The notes beneath the pieces were generated by a model. That model had not been told where the DNA came from. It made no database searches and saw only the letters and a program-made list of their open reading frames with translations. Both the position numbers and the translations under genes were made by a program. A stretch of DNA of 21,356 nt from CAIOZW01 sp049317725 (GTDB lineage: Bacteria; Acidobacteriota; Blastocatellia; RBC074): the NCBI GenBank assembly GCA_049317725.1, contig JBMOHS010000056.1, forward strand, positions 1 to 21,356, given 5' to 3'. Of this stretch, positions 7,635-16,087 are shown in pieces; positions within the stretch are counted from its first letter, which is position 1, and every line of letters begins with the position of its first letter.

Positions 7635-9116
7635 TCATCGCTCTGTCGTCTTCGCGGGACCACCCGACAATGACGAGAGGCTGGCCCGTACCTGGGCCTG
7701 ATACCGCAAAGATTGGCGGCGGATGGCATGTTCATCGAGGGTCAGCAGTCGACGATTGCGCATCAGCCAGCGCCCGTGGACCATCGTGTCGGTGACATCG
7801 GCGGCGGAGTTGGCATAGACCAGATGAGAGACGAGGTGGTACATCGGTGTCTGGTGTGGCCCTTCAATGCCCACCAGGATGAGATCGGCCCACTTCCCGG
7901 GCTCGAGGGATCCGAGGCGGTCCTCGAGGTGGAGCGCCCGTGCCCCTCCGATCGTCGCCATCTCCAGCACATCCTGGGCAGTGACGACCGTCGGCTGCCC
8001 ACTGATCAGCTTATGGAGTTTGGCGGCGGTATCGATCTCTTGCCAGAGGTCCAGATTGTTGTTGGAGGCGGCCCCATCGGTTCCGATCCCGAGGCGGACG
8101 CCCTTGGCGAGCATCGCCGGGACGGGCGCCGTGCCGGAGCTGAGCTTCATGTTCGATTCCGGGCAATGGACGACCCCAATCCCTCGCGCCGCCAGCCGGT
8201 CGATCTCAGGAACGTCAAGATGGACGGCGTGAGCGACCGTCACGGGGGAGCGGGTGGTGAAGAGGCCGATCTCTTCGAGATAGCCGACGGGCCGCTGGCC
8301 AAACTTGGACCGGGCATAGTCGGTCTCGGTGGTTGCCTCGGCGAGGTGGGTCAGAAGGGGAGCGCCGCGGCGCTCGGCGAGCGCGATCGCTTCCCGCCAA
8401 TGGGGGCCACTCACGGTGTAGAGGGAATGGGGTGCGACTGCGGGAACGATCCAAGGGTCCCCTGCCCAGCGTTCGAGATACCGCTCGGTCGAAGAGATTG
8501 CCCCCTCCCACGTCGGATTGTCCGGCACTGAGAAGTCGATGAGCGTCTGGCCGAGGACTCCGCGTAGGCCCGCCCGGCGCGTCTCCTGCGCGACGGCATC
8601 CTCGTAATAGTACATATCGGCATAGGTGGTCACGCCGCCCCGGATCAGCTCGACCAGGCCAAGGCGCGTCCCCGTCTCGACATACTCGCGGGAGAGATTC
8701 TTCGCTTCGGCGGGGAAGATGTAGCGGGTGAGCCACTCCTCCAGCTCGAGATCATCGGCGATTCCCCGCAGGAGGGTCATGGCCAGGTGGGTATGGCCGT
8801 TGATCAATCCGGGGAGGACCGCTTTGCCCTTGGCCTGAACGACGGCCTTGGGCTGATACCGGGCCAGGGGGCGGTCGCTCATCGGCCCGACTCCGACGAT
8901 CCGCTCGGCACGGACGGCGACATAGCCGGGCTCAAACTGACGCCGCTCCCGGTCCATGGTCAGGACGATCCCATCGACGATCAAGAGATCGACCGGCTCC
9001 AACCGATCGCGCGACCCGGAACATCCTCCCAGGAGGAGGAGCAGCAGCCCGACCCAAGCCACGGATCGACCTGCCCAGATCGACCTGCCCGCATTGTCCG
9101 TCGCTCTCCTTCTCAA
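7635..9116 (-). CDS. Predicted lipoprotein amidohydrolase of the MTA/SAH (nucleoside) deaminase family
   Basis: 493-residue metal-dependent amidohydrolase. The TTG start at 9116 has AGGAGG seven bases upstream. The N-terminus carries a hydrophobic run ending in LLLLGGCSGS, a good lipobox with Cys32, so the mature enzyme is predicted to be membrane-anchored outside the cytoplasm. The TIM-barrel metal and catalytic residues are all visible: NGHTH (His108, His110), LLTHLAE (His257, Glu260), VAHAVHLD (His296, His299) and GIGTDGAASNNNLDL (Asp347), the last typical of 5-methylthioadenosine/S-adenosylhomocysteine deaminases. Family members deaminate MTA, SAH, adenosine or related ring systems; some relatives act on guanine or triazines. 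Its place directly after pnp, udk and cdd favours a nucleoside or base substrate. Most characterised members are cytoplasmic, so the lipoprotein signal is the odd feature. The exact substrate is not determined. Confidence 0.85.
   Translation of the reverse strand: MRRRATDNAGRSIWAGRSVAWVGLLLLLLGGCSGSRDRLEPVDLLIVDGIVLTMDRERRQFEPGYVAVRAERIVGVGPMSDRPLARYQPKAVVQAKGKAVLPGLINGHTHLAMTLLRGIADDLELEEWLTRYIFPAEAKNLSREYVETGTRLGLVELIRGGVTTYADMYYYEDAVAQETRRAGLRGVLGQTLIDFSVPDNPTWEGAISSTERYLERWAGDPWIVPAVAPHSLYTVSGPHWREAIALAERRGAPLLTHLAEATTETDYARSKFGQRPVGYLEEIGLFTTRSPVTVAHAVHLDVPEIDRLAARGIGVVHCPESNMKLSSGTAPVPAMLAKGVRLGIGTDGAASNNNLDLWQEIDTAAKLHKLISGQPTVVTAQDVLEMATIGGARALHLEDRLGSLEPGKWADLILVGIEGPHQTPMYHLVSHLVYANSAADVTDTMVHGRWLMRNRRLLTLDEHAIRRQSLRYQAQVRASLSSLSGGPAKTTER
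9064..9090. repeat. Tandem duplication of a 13-14 base unit in the amidohydrolase leader
   Basis: GATCGACCTGCCC occurs at 9064-9076 and again at 9078-9090, separated by one base. On the coding strand this gives the doubled AGRS segments of the signal region (GRSIWAGRSVAW), just ahead of the hydrophobic core. It looks like a local slippage duplication that stayed nearly in phase. Confidence 0.7.
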
Positions 9117-9217
9117 TCGAGCACCTCCTCTGTCAGGCTGCAGGACTCAGCGAATTTGGAAGACCCGCGGCACGAGTGGTCATTCGCCATCGCACGCTCG
9201 ACGCGGAAGAGAGCCCC

Positions 9218-9634
9218 TCAGCGTGGCCTTGCCGGAAGGTCGTGCGGCGCAAAGGCCTCTGGGAGGAGATCTCCGATCTTGCGCTCCAGACGATCGCCGC
9301 GCAGATTGGCCATGATCACCTGCCCCTCCGGCCCCATCAGCTCGAGCATCACTTGGCGACAAGCGCCACAGGGAGCGATGGGCCGTTCGGTGTCGGCGAT
9401 GACGACGATCCGCGTCAACCGGTCTGCGCCCTCGGAGACGGCCTTGGCGAGTGCGGCCCGCTCGGCACAGATCGTCAAGCCATAGCTCGCGTTCTCGACA
9501 TTGCACCCAGTGTAGCACCGGCCCTCGGCGGTCTCGACCACGGCCCCCACGGCAAAGCCGGAGTAGGGGGCATAGGCCCGCTCTCTCACCGCCCGCGCGA
9601 ATTCGATCAATCGAACCAATTCGTCCTCGCTCAC
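9218..9634 (-). CDS. cdd: Cytidine deaminase
   Basis: Cytoplasmic zinc enzyme converting cytidine and deoxycytidine to uridine and deoxyuridine. Its 138 residues place it in the small homotetrameric class. The zinc and proton-shuttle motifs are intact: TICAERAAL (Cys56, Glu58) and APCGACRQVM (Cys89, Cys92). The substrate-recognition YAPYSGFAVGA and NVENASYG segments are also present. The GTG start at 9634 has GGAGG seven bases upstream and overlaps the udk stop codon by four bases (GTGA), which implies translational coupling. Its product uridine is the substrate of the upstream-encoded uridine kinase. The C-terminal tail after about residue 128 is short and proline/arginine rich. About 100 bases separate its stop from the amidohydrolase start. 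Confidence 0.95.
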   Translation of the reverse strand: MSEDELVRLIEFARAVRERAYAPYSGFAVGAVVETAEGRCYTGCNVENASYGLTICAERAALAKAVSEGADRLTRIVVIADTERPIAPCGACRQVMLELMGPEGQVIMANLRGDRLERKIGDLLPEAFAPHDLPARPR

Positions 9635-10290
9635 ACCGGTTCCTCCCGCCGCCCCGCGGCCACGCTGTGGGACCGGCGCTGCCCGAGAAGCTGCGCTTGA
9701 ATGCGCCCGGTAATCAGGTCGATGCCCACCTCGTTGTGGCCCCCTTCGGGAATGATGACATCGGCAAAGCGTTTGGAGGGCTCGACGAACTGCTCGTGCA
9801 TCGGACGGACCGAGGTGAGGTACTGCCGGATGACCAGCTCGACGGAGCGGCCGCGCTCCGTGACATCGCGTTGCAGCCGGCGGATAAAGCGCAGGTCATC
9901 GGCGGTGTCGACGAAGATTCGCAGATCCATCAGCTCGCGCAGCGCCGCGTCGACAAAGATGAGAATCCCTTCGAGAAGCAGGATTGGGGACGGTTCGACC
10001 CGGATCGTCTCCGCGCGTCGCTCGTGCCGGGCGAAATCGTAGACGGGCATGGCGATCGGCTCGCCTGCCCGGAGGGATCGGACGTGATCGAGAAAGAGTT
10101 CGTTGTCGAGGGCGTCTGGGTGATCGAAGTTGATCTGGTGGCGCAGCTCCAACGGCATCTCCCCGAGGGGACGGTAGTAGCTGTCGTGCTGGAGATAGGC
10201 GACCCGCTCTCGACTGATATTCTCGAGAATCCGCTGCGAGACCGTCGTCTTTCCCGACCCGGTTCCTCCGCAGATGCCAATGATCATCAT
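9631..10290 (-). CDS. udk: Uridine kinase (uridine/cytidine kinase)
   Basis: Cytoplasmic P-loop kinase phosphorylating uridine and cytidine to UMP and CMP. It has 219 residues from ATG 10290, which is preceded by a G-rich ribosome site (AGGGGGG) seven bases away; the open frame upstream of that is not conserved-looking and was not used. Motifs: GGTGSGKTT (8-16, Walker A), QHDSYYRPL (35-42, nucleoside contacts), NFDHPDALD (54-62), PVYDFARHERR (82-92), LLLEGILIF (105-112), RRLQRDVTERGRS (137-149, lid region). It ends with the GTGA overlap that starts cdd and begins about 62 bases after the phosphorylase stop. The last 15 or so residues are basic and probably disordered. The related phosphoribulokinase family is excluded by motif order. 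Confidence 0.94.
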   Translation of the reverse strand: MMIIGICGGTGSGKTTVSQRILENISRERVAYLQHDSYYRPLGEMPLELRHQINFDHPDALDNELFLDHVRSLRAGEPIAMPVYDFARHERRAETIRVEPSPILLLEGILIFVDAALRELMDLRIFVDTADDLRFIRRLQRDVTERGRSVELVIRQYLTSVRPMHEQFVEPSKRFADVIIPEGGHNEVGIDLITGRIQAQLLGQRRSHSVAAGRREEPV

Positions 10291-10352
10291 ACGACTGCCC
10301 CCCTGCCCCCCTGCTCTTCGGCAAATGCCCTTGATCACCGACCGGCCTGCTC

Positions 10353-11198
10353 TCAAGCGGCGGGAAGACGGGCCAGAAACCGAACGAGAAACTCGCAGAA
10401 TTGGTCGCTGACGCGCTCTCCCATCGAGAGCACGTCGGCGTGGTTGATCGGCTCATCCTGCACACCCGCCGCGGCATTGGTGATCAGCGAGACCCCGAGA
10501 ATCTCCATCCCGATCTGACGGGCGACAATCGCCTCTGGGACTGTCGACATCCCGACCGCATCGGCGCCGAGCAACCGTAGCATCCGGATCTCGGCGGGAG
10601 TCTCGTAGTTGGGCCCTTGCAGGGCCATGTAGACGCCTGCCTGCAACTGGATGCCCATCTCGGCCGCGACCTCTTGGGCCAGTTGGCGGTGAGCCCGGGA
10701 GTAGACTTCAGTCATATCCGGAAAGCGTTCGCCAAGTCGGTGGTCATGCCGGCCACGCAGCGGACTGGTCATCATCAGGTTGATGTGATCCTGGATCAGC
10801 ATCAACTCCCCGGCGCGAAAATTGAGGTTGATCCCTCCGGCCGCATTGGTCAAGACCAACTGACGCACCCCGAGTGCCCCAAAGGTGCGGATCGGAAGCG
10901 TCACCTCCTCCAGGGAGTAGCCCTCGTAATAGTGGAAGCGCCCCTGCATGACGGCGACGGTCAGAGGGCGAGAGGGTGCGTCAATCTGGCCAATCACCAG
11001 CCGGCCGGTGTGCCCCTCGACCGTCGACCGGACAAAGTCCGGGATTGTCTCGTAGGGTATGATCTGCGGATCCCGCAGCAGCTCCGCGAAGCGCCCAAGC
11101 CCGCTTCCCAGAACAATGGCCACATCTATCGGCGAGGGCACCCGTTCACGAAGATAGCGTGTCGCGCTCTGTGCCCGATCAAAGATCGATTCCGTCAT
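10353..11198 (-). CDS. Purine nucleoside phosphorylase, trimeric PNP type
   Basis: Cytoplasmic enzyme cleaving inosine and guanosine (and deoxy forms) with phosphate to a free base plus ribose-1-phosphate. It has 281 residues from ATG 11198, which has AAGGA seven bases upstream. Key elements of the trimeric PNP family are intact: the phosphate loop VLGSGLGRF (29-37), EGHTGRLV (61-68), MQGRFHYYEGY (84-94, His89), TNAAGGIN (117-124), the base pocket LQGPNYETPAEIRMLR (193-208, Glu199), VGMSTVPE (215-222, Met217) and the base-recognising Asn241 in LITNAAAG. Glu and Asn at the purine pocket favour 6-oxopurines over adenosine. Methylthioadenosine phosphorylase is a related alternative but shows a different pocket pattern. 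It follows the second permease by about 62 bases. Free bases would feed the Hpt encoded at 5784-6338. Commonly named punA, deoD2 or pnp in different genomes, so no symbol is asserted. Confidence 0.93.
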   Translation of the reverse strand: MTESIFDRAQSATRYLRERVPSPIDVAIVLGSGLGRFAELLRDPQIIPYETIPDFVRSTVEGHTGRLVIGQIDAPSRPLTVAVMQGRFHYYEGYSLEEVTLPIRTFGALGVRQLVLTNAAGGINLNFRAGELMLIQDHINLMMTSPLRGRHDHRLGERFPDMTEVYSRAHRQLAQEVAAEMGIQLQAGVYMALQGPNYETPAEIRMLRLLGADAVGMSTVPEAIVARQIGMEILGVSLITNAAAGVQDEPINHADVLSMGERVSDQFCEFLVRFLARLPAA

Positions 11199-11260
11199 GT
11201 CTGTTTCCTTGTCCCATTTCCATCGAAACGTGCCGTAGGCCCCCTGTCTTGGTCTCCTGA

Positions 11261-12187
11261 TCAGTCTTTGCGGTAGGGCACCCCGAGAGCCCGCGGAGGG
11301 GTTGCGCGTCGGATCAGGCCGGCGAGCGCAACGATCGTCAAGAGATACGGGATCATCTGGACGAACTGCGTCGGCAGGTCGACGGTCCCCTCCATGCGAA
11401 TCGCCACCGCTTCAGCGAGGCCAAAGAGGAGGCACGCCAGGACGGCTCCCCCAGGGCTCCACTTGCCAAAGATGAGGGCCGCGAGGGCAATGAAGCCTCG
11501 TCCTGCCGTCATGTTCCGGGTAAAGAGCGAGTTCTGGCCGATCGAAAGATAGGCCCCTCCGAGGGCGGCCAGCCCCCCGGAGAGGAGAACCCCGGCATAG
11601 CGGATCCGCTTGACGCTGACTCCCGCGGTATCGGCTGCCTCTGGATTCTCTCCGACTGCCCGCAATCGCAACCCAAAGGAGGTTCGCGCCAAGAGATATG
11701 CCGTTCCGGCCAGGAGCAGAAAGGCGAGATAGACCAGCGGCTTCTGATTGAAGATCGAGGCGAGGATCGGGGAAGATTGCGGGTCAAAGAAGATCAGATC
11801 GGGAAGCACCTGATCCTTGGGCAGTTGCGGAGTCGCCCCGGTCGACCCGAAGATCGCTCCGGAGAGGAGCGCGGGAATTCCGAGCAACAGGAGGTTGATC
11901 GCGGTCCCGCTGACGACTTGGTCCGCGCGCCAAGTAATGGTCGCAGAAGCATGGACCCAGGCGACCATCAATCCGGCCAGCAGCGCGGCGCCAACGCCGA
12001 CCCAGGCGTTCCCGGTCAAGGCCGTGACGGCCGCTGCACTGAAGGCGCCGGCCAGCATCATCCCTTCCAAGGCGATGTTGATGACGCCCGCCCGCTCTGA
12101 CCAGAGCCCGCCCAGAGCGGCAAAGATCAACGGGGTCGAGAGACGCAACGTTGACGCGATCAGGGTGTAGTTGAGGATCTCGGTCAC
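11261..12187 (-). CDS. BmpA-type nucleoside ABC transporter permease (NupQ/YufQ-like)
   Basis: Integral inner-membrane permease of 308 residues, of the PF02653 family that pairs with BMP binding proteins to import nucleosides. The GTG start at 12187 overlaps the stop of the preceding permease by four bases (GTGA). The long frame upstream is only a shadow of that gene. GGGAGG lies nine bases before the GTG. Hydrophobic helices cover most of the length. The family's signatures are visible near the N-terminus (TPLIFAALGGLWSERAGVIN, then IALEGMM) and in the cytoplasmic coupling region (RAVGENPEAADTAGVSVKRI). The RAVGENP..A motif is the ATPase-contacting loop of this permease class. It forms a heteromeric channel with the permease encoded just upstream. 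No ATP-binding subunit or BMP lipoprotein gene lies in the window. Confidence 0.9.
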   Translation of the reverse strand: MTEILNYTLIASTLRLSTPLIFAALGGLWSERAGVINIALEGMMLAGAFSAAAVTALTGNAWVGVGAALLAGLMVAWVHASATITWRADQVVSGTAINLLLLGIPALLSGAIFGSTGATPQLPKDQVLPDLIFFDPQSSPILASIFNQKPLVYLAFLLLAGTAYLLARTSFGLRLRAVGENPEAADTAGVSVKRIRYAGVLLSGGLAALGGAYLSIGQNSLFTRNMTAGRGFIALAALIFGKWSPGGAVLACLLFGLAEAVAIRMEGTVDLPTQFVQMIPYLLTIVALAGLIRRATPPRALGVPYRKD

Positions 12188-13347
12188 TGGTTGCGCCCTC
12201 CCCCTTGCCCCCCTCCGGCCGCTGCTCCGTTTCGCCACGGGTAGTGGCGCCGCCAGACCCGCGCGCCCTGCCAGACTCCTCGTCGGAAGAGCCATTCGAC
12301 TGCCACCAACAGAATGATGATGGCCTGTAAGACTTGCACCAAGTCCTTCGAGACCCGATCGGTGAAGATGTCGACAAAGAGACCGCCTCGGGTCAAGGCT
12401 CCGAAGAGGATCGCCGCCAGCACCACCCCGAACGGGTGGTTACGGCCGAGGAGCGCCACCGCGATCCCGGCAAACCCATACCCCGGCGAGAAGTCGTGAA
12501 AGTAGCGGGACCGATACCCAAGGACCTCGTTGACGCCGACCATTCCCGCCAGCGCACCCGAAAGGGTCATTGCCAGCATCACCTGCCTGGAGACCCTGAT
12601 GCCCCCGTACTCTGCTGCCGCCGGGTTTGCTCCCGCGGCGCGGATCTCATACCCCCAGGTCGTTCTCCGCAGGAAAAACCAGACGAGAGCGCTCGCCAAG
12701 AGCGCCAGCAGAAAGGAGAAGTTGAGCGGAATCCGCGATGGAAAGTCGATGCCCAACGGCGCGAGAAGTGCCGCCATCCGTGGCAGGGCGGCCTGCGCCG
12801 CGATCGGCCCGGTCTGCATGATCGGATCACTCGGGGCTTTGAAATGGTTCTGCACCAGGTAGCTGATCAACCCGATCGCGACGAAGTTGAGCATGATCGT
12901 GTTGATCACTTCGTGGGACCCAAAGCGCGCTTTGAGCCATCCCGGAATCATTCCCCACATCCCGCCGGCGACCAGGGCCGCGAGGATCGCCAGCCCGACC
13001 AGCAGCCATCCGGGGACAGAGACCCACGTCAGGCCAACCCAGGCCGCCGCGAAGGCCCCGATGTAGAGCTGCCCTTCCGCGCCGATGTTGAGCAGTCCGC
13101 ATTGGAAGGCGAGGGAGACGGCCAATCCGGTAAAGATCAACGGGGTTGCGTAGAAGAGCGTGTAGCCCCAGTTGTCCCACGTGAAGTTCCCGAGGGCATC
13201 GTAGAGGCCAAAGGCGCTCGAGAGCAGGATCCGGTAGACGACCACCGGATTCTCCCCGACCAGCAGGACGATCCCTCCCCCGATCGCGAAGGCCGTCAGG
13301 ACCGCGAGAACCGGAAAGAGCAGTTCATTGAAAAGTCTTTTCATCAT
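12184..13347 (-). CDS. BmpA-type nucleoside ABC transporter permease (NupP/YufP-like)
   Basis: 387-residue inner-membrane permease, the larger partner of the pair. The start is placed at the first of two adjacent ATGs (13347); no Shine-Dalgarno sequence is evident there, unlike neighbouring genes, so this start is provisional. The open frame continues upstream to 14019 but only as a shadow of the peptidase gene. Many hydrophobic helices are present. YATPLIFTGLAVSLAFQCGL followed by LNIGAEGQ is the N-terminal family signature, and EIRAAGANPAAAEYGGIRVSR matches the coupling-loop motif of these permeases. KARFGSHEVINTIMLN is another recognisable segment. The C-terminal tail is basic and glycine rich (about residues 365-387); its coding DNA doubles as the G-rich ribosome site of the next gene. 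It starts 74 bases after the M14 peptidase stop. Confidence 0.88.
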   Translation of the reverse strand: MMKRLFNELLFPVLAVLTAFAIGGGIVLLVGENPVVVYRILLSSAFGLYDALGNFTWDNWGYTLFYATPLIFTGLAVSLAFQCGLLNIGAEGQLYIGAFAAAWVGLTWVSVPGWLLVGLAILAALVAGGMWGMIPGWLKARFGSHEVINTIMLNFVAIGLISYLVQNHFKAPSDPIMQTGPIAAQAALPRMAALLAPLGIDFPSRIPLNFSFLLALLASALVWFFLRRTTWGYEIRAAGANPAAAEYGGIRVSRQVMLAMTLSGALAGMVGVNEVLGYRSRYFHDFSPGYGFAGIAVALLGRNHPFGVVLAAILFGALTRGGLFVDIFTDRVSKDLVQVLQAIIILLVAVEWLFRRGVWQGARVWRRHYPWRNGAAAGGGQGGGRNQ

Positions 13348-13421
13348 CGATTGGTGATCAGACGAAATCGACCCGGCGCGACGTCGCAAGTTCCCGGAAA
13401 GGGAATCTTCTCTGCCCGCGC

Positions 13422-16087
13422 TCAATGACCCGGACTGAGGAAGACGGCGTTCATCATCATCCCGTTGAGCCCATCCATGAAGGCCCGGTAGTTGGGATCC
13501 TCGGCAAATCCAATGACGTGCCCCCGGCCCAGTCGCGCGTGCAACAGAAACGCCTTGTTGGGGAGCTGGCGCCGGGCATCGTCCCAGAGGTGCCCGCTGG
13601 CGACCATCTTCTCCACCGGGAGATAGACGCCGACATTGTTCCCCGATCCAGTTTGAGAAGCGAGAAGATCCGGTCGCTCTCGACCATGACCGTGGTCGTC
13701 TCCCCATACCCAAACCCCAGCCAATGTTCGCGATTGACCCGCACGCGCAACAGCGCGCCGGGTGTCTCGCTGGGGTACTCGTCGACCGGCTCGATCGCTT
13801 TCTCGACCGGATCCTGAACCGTTCCATCCTTGGCGGCAGGCGACTTTCCGCCCTCTTTCTCTTTCTCACGCTTCTCGCGTCGGGTCGCGAGAAGATTGAC
13901 CCGCTCCTCCGCCAACCAGTTGACCGCTCCAGCCAAACCGATGAGTGTCCCCCCACGCTGCACCCATTCACGCAGGAAGGCCCCGTCGCCAAAGGACCCG
14001 GTGTAACTGCCCGCGACATCCGGCAGAATGATCACGTCATAGCGGCGGAGGTCGAAGCTGCGGAGCTGGTCTGCCCGGAGGGTCGTCACGGGATAGCCGT
14101 AGCGCTGTTCGATGACGTAGCGGACCCACCCGGCGGAGTTGGCCCGGGTCGGCTGGTGATAGACCAGCGCCACCCTGGGACGCTTGAGGTACCGCACGGA
14201 GCTGCTGCCAAAGTTGGGCCCAGCTTCCACCCACGCCGAGTCGGTCGGATCAATCTCGACCCCGTGGGCCACCGCGATCTTCTTGAGGCGATCGTGAAGG
14301 TCGGCCGGGTTGTCCTTGACCTTGACGATCAACGTACCGGCAGGATAGGCCCTTCCGGCGAGCGTCAAGGCGCGGTCCGTGCTGTGAACCCGGATGTCTT
14401 GCAGAAACAAGGCCGCCAGGGCTGCCGCCGCGGACTGGGTCCCCCAAGGAATCAGGTAGGCCAATTTTGCCGGGCCCCCACGGACGCTGCCTGCCGGGAC
14501 GGGGATCTCCGTCAACAACCGGCTGGCAACCTCCGAGACCTGCTCCGCCTGGTAGCACGGAAGATCGAAGAGGTATGGCAGCGACCAGGCCGTCACATCA
14601 TAGAACTGTTCCCGCTGTCGCAGGCGATTGCGCCGCTGTTGCTCATCGAGAAACTCTTTGTCCTGGAGTGTCCGTCGGTCGAGCAGGGTCTTGGCGAGAC
14701 GCTTCGCCGGCTGGTCGAGCCTGACGAGGTAGGTCCCCGCTGGGAACTCCCGTGGAAGCAGCTCTTCCTGATCGTAGTCCCGCGTCCGCGGATTCCGGAA
14801 GGCCGCCTGTGCCTGCCGCACCTCGATCCCCGACCGCATCAGTAATCCCGCCAAGCGGGCCGCCCGGTTCGGATCCTGCCCCGCCGTCAAGATGTACTCC
14901 TTGACGGCCTCGGTCTTCCCTTCCTCGATCGCGGTCCGTCGATGTTCGTAGAAATGGCGCAACAAGGCCTGCCGTTGCGTCGCGGTCGTTTCCACCGTCG
15001 AGAGCGCTGCAATGAAGTGGTGATGGACCGAGTCCCGGTAGCTCATCACCGTCTCGTCGTCCCGCTCGGCGAGCAGTCCCCGGACCGAGGCCTGCTCATA
15101 CGTCATCCCCAACGAGCCGTGGAAGAGTGGCCAGCCCTCGCCATACCCCGGATAGAACGAGTCGTAGTTCTCGCGGGTGTAGTAGTCAAAGCCGAACCGA
15201 TCGAACCAAGCCGCATTGTTCTGGCCGATCCGGGTCAGCCAGTCGGTCTGCATCTTGGTCAGATTGGGATTCCAGGGAAGGGCGGGAGGAGCAAAATAGT
15301 AGCTGCTCTGGGTTCCCATCTCGTGAAGATCTGCGACGACCTGCGGAAACCAGTTGAGGTAGAACTGGGCGCGCCCCCGCGTCTCTGGCTGGGTCTGGGC
15401 GAACCAATCCCGGTTCATGTCGAAGAGGTAATGGTTGACCCGCCCGCTCGGCCAGACCTCATTGTGCTCGGCCGACTGCAGGTCGGACTGCGCGAACCGG
15501 CCCAGATTCTGGCGGAAATAGTGGATGAAGCGATCCCGGCCATCCGGATTCTGCATCGGGTCGAGGAAGACCAGGGTGTTGGCGGCCGCCAGACGGGCGA
15601 CCTTCTCCTCGCGGGCCGCCAAGAGGTGATAGGCCGTCAGCAGCCCCGCATCGACGCTCGAGATCTCGTTCCCGTGGACGCCGCAGATCAGCCAGACGGT
15701 CGAGGGGAGCGTCTCGATCAATGTGGACGCCTCATTTGCGGCAAGACGGCGTGGATCGGCCAACTTGGCCATCCCGGCTTGGATCCGATCGAGCCGGGCA
15801 ATCGTCTCGGGAGACCCTACCGCGAGAATGTAGAGAGATCTTCCCTGCCAAGTCTCTCCATACCGAATCAATCGGGTGCGCGCCGGAAGGGCCTGCTGCA
15901 GCGCTTGGAGGTAGCGTTCCGCTTCTTGGTGCGTAGTGATCTTCTCTCCCCAGTCGTGCCCCACCACCGAGCGAAGGGTCGGCACCGACGAGTCATAGGT
16001 CGTGCCTGGGAGAAACTCAAACGTCTGGGCGTGGAGTGATCCCCCCAAGCTGAAGAGAAGACTGAATAGCAGGCAGAACCGAAGCAT
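13422..16087 (-). CDS. Secreted M14 family zinc carboxypeptidase, interrupted by a one-base frameshift near the 3' end
   Basis: Exported metallopeptidase, about 888 residues if the frameshift is corrected. ATG 16087 opens a clear signal peptide (MLRFCLLFSLLFSLGGSLHA, cut before QTFEF); AAGGAG lies 12 bases upstream. The M14 domain is about residues 45-350: zinc ligands His138 and Glu141 in GVHGNEIS and His255 in ADLHEMG, the substrate-binding NMNRD-type segment (FDMNRDWF, 222-229), and the probable catalytic Glu331 in GMTYEQAS. The C-terminal half resembles the amidotransferase-like extension seen in acidobacterial M14 proteins (VIILPDVAGSY, GGTLIGLAGAVNWL). The first frame reads to KLDRGT at about 13640 and then becomes nonsense, ending at 13457. 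The conserved ending (NVGVYLPVEKMVASGHLW and then GRGHVIGFAEDPNYRAFMDG) continues in another frame to a stop at 13422. Adding one base makes 2667 bases, exactly 889 codons. It may be a sequencing error or a recent mutation; the metal site is untouched. Confidence 0.86.

Noticed and set aside
12190..12225. G-quadruplex at the second permease start
   Set aside because: The minus-strand G-runs do not provide four separate tracts of three, and they are explained by the Gly-rich tail codons plus the ribosome site.
12188..12295. N-terminal extension of the second permease
   Set aside because: It runs through the 3' end of the first permease. The GTG at 12187 has a good ribosome site and begins where homology begins.
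13348..14019. N-terminal extension of the first permease to give 611 residues
   Set aside because: The extra part overlaps the peptidase in another frame and is arginine/serine-rich. Permease homology begins at the ATG pair near 13347.
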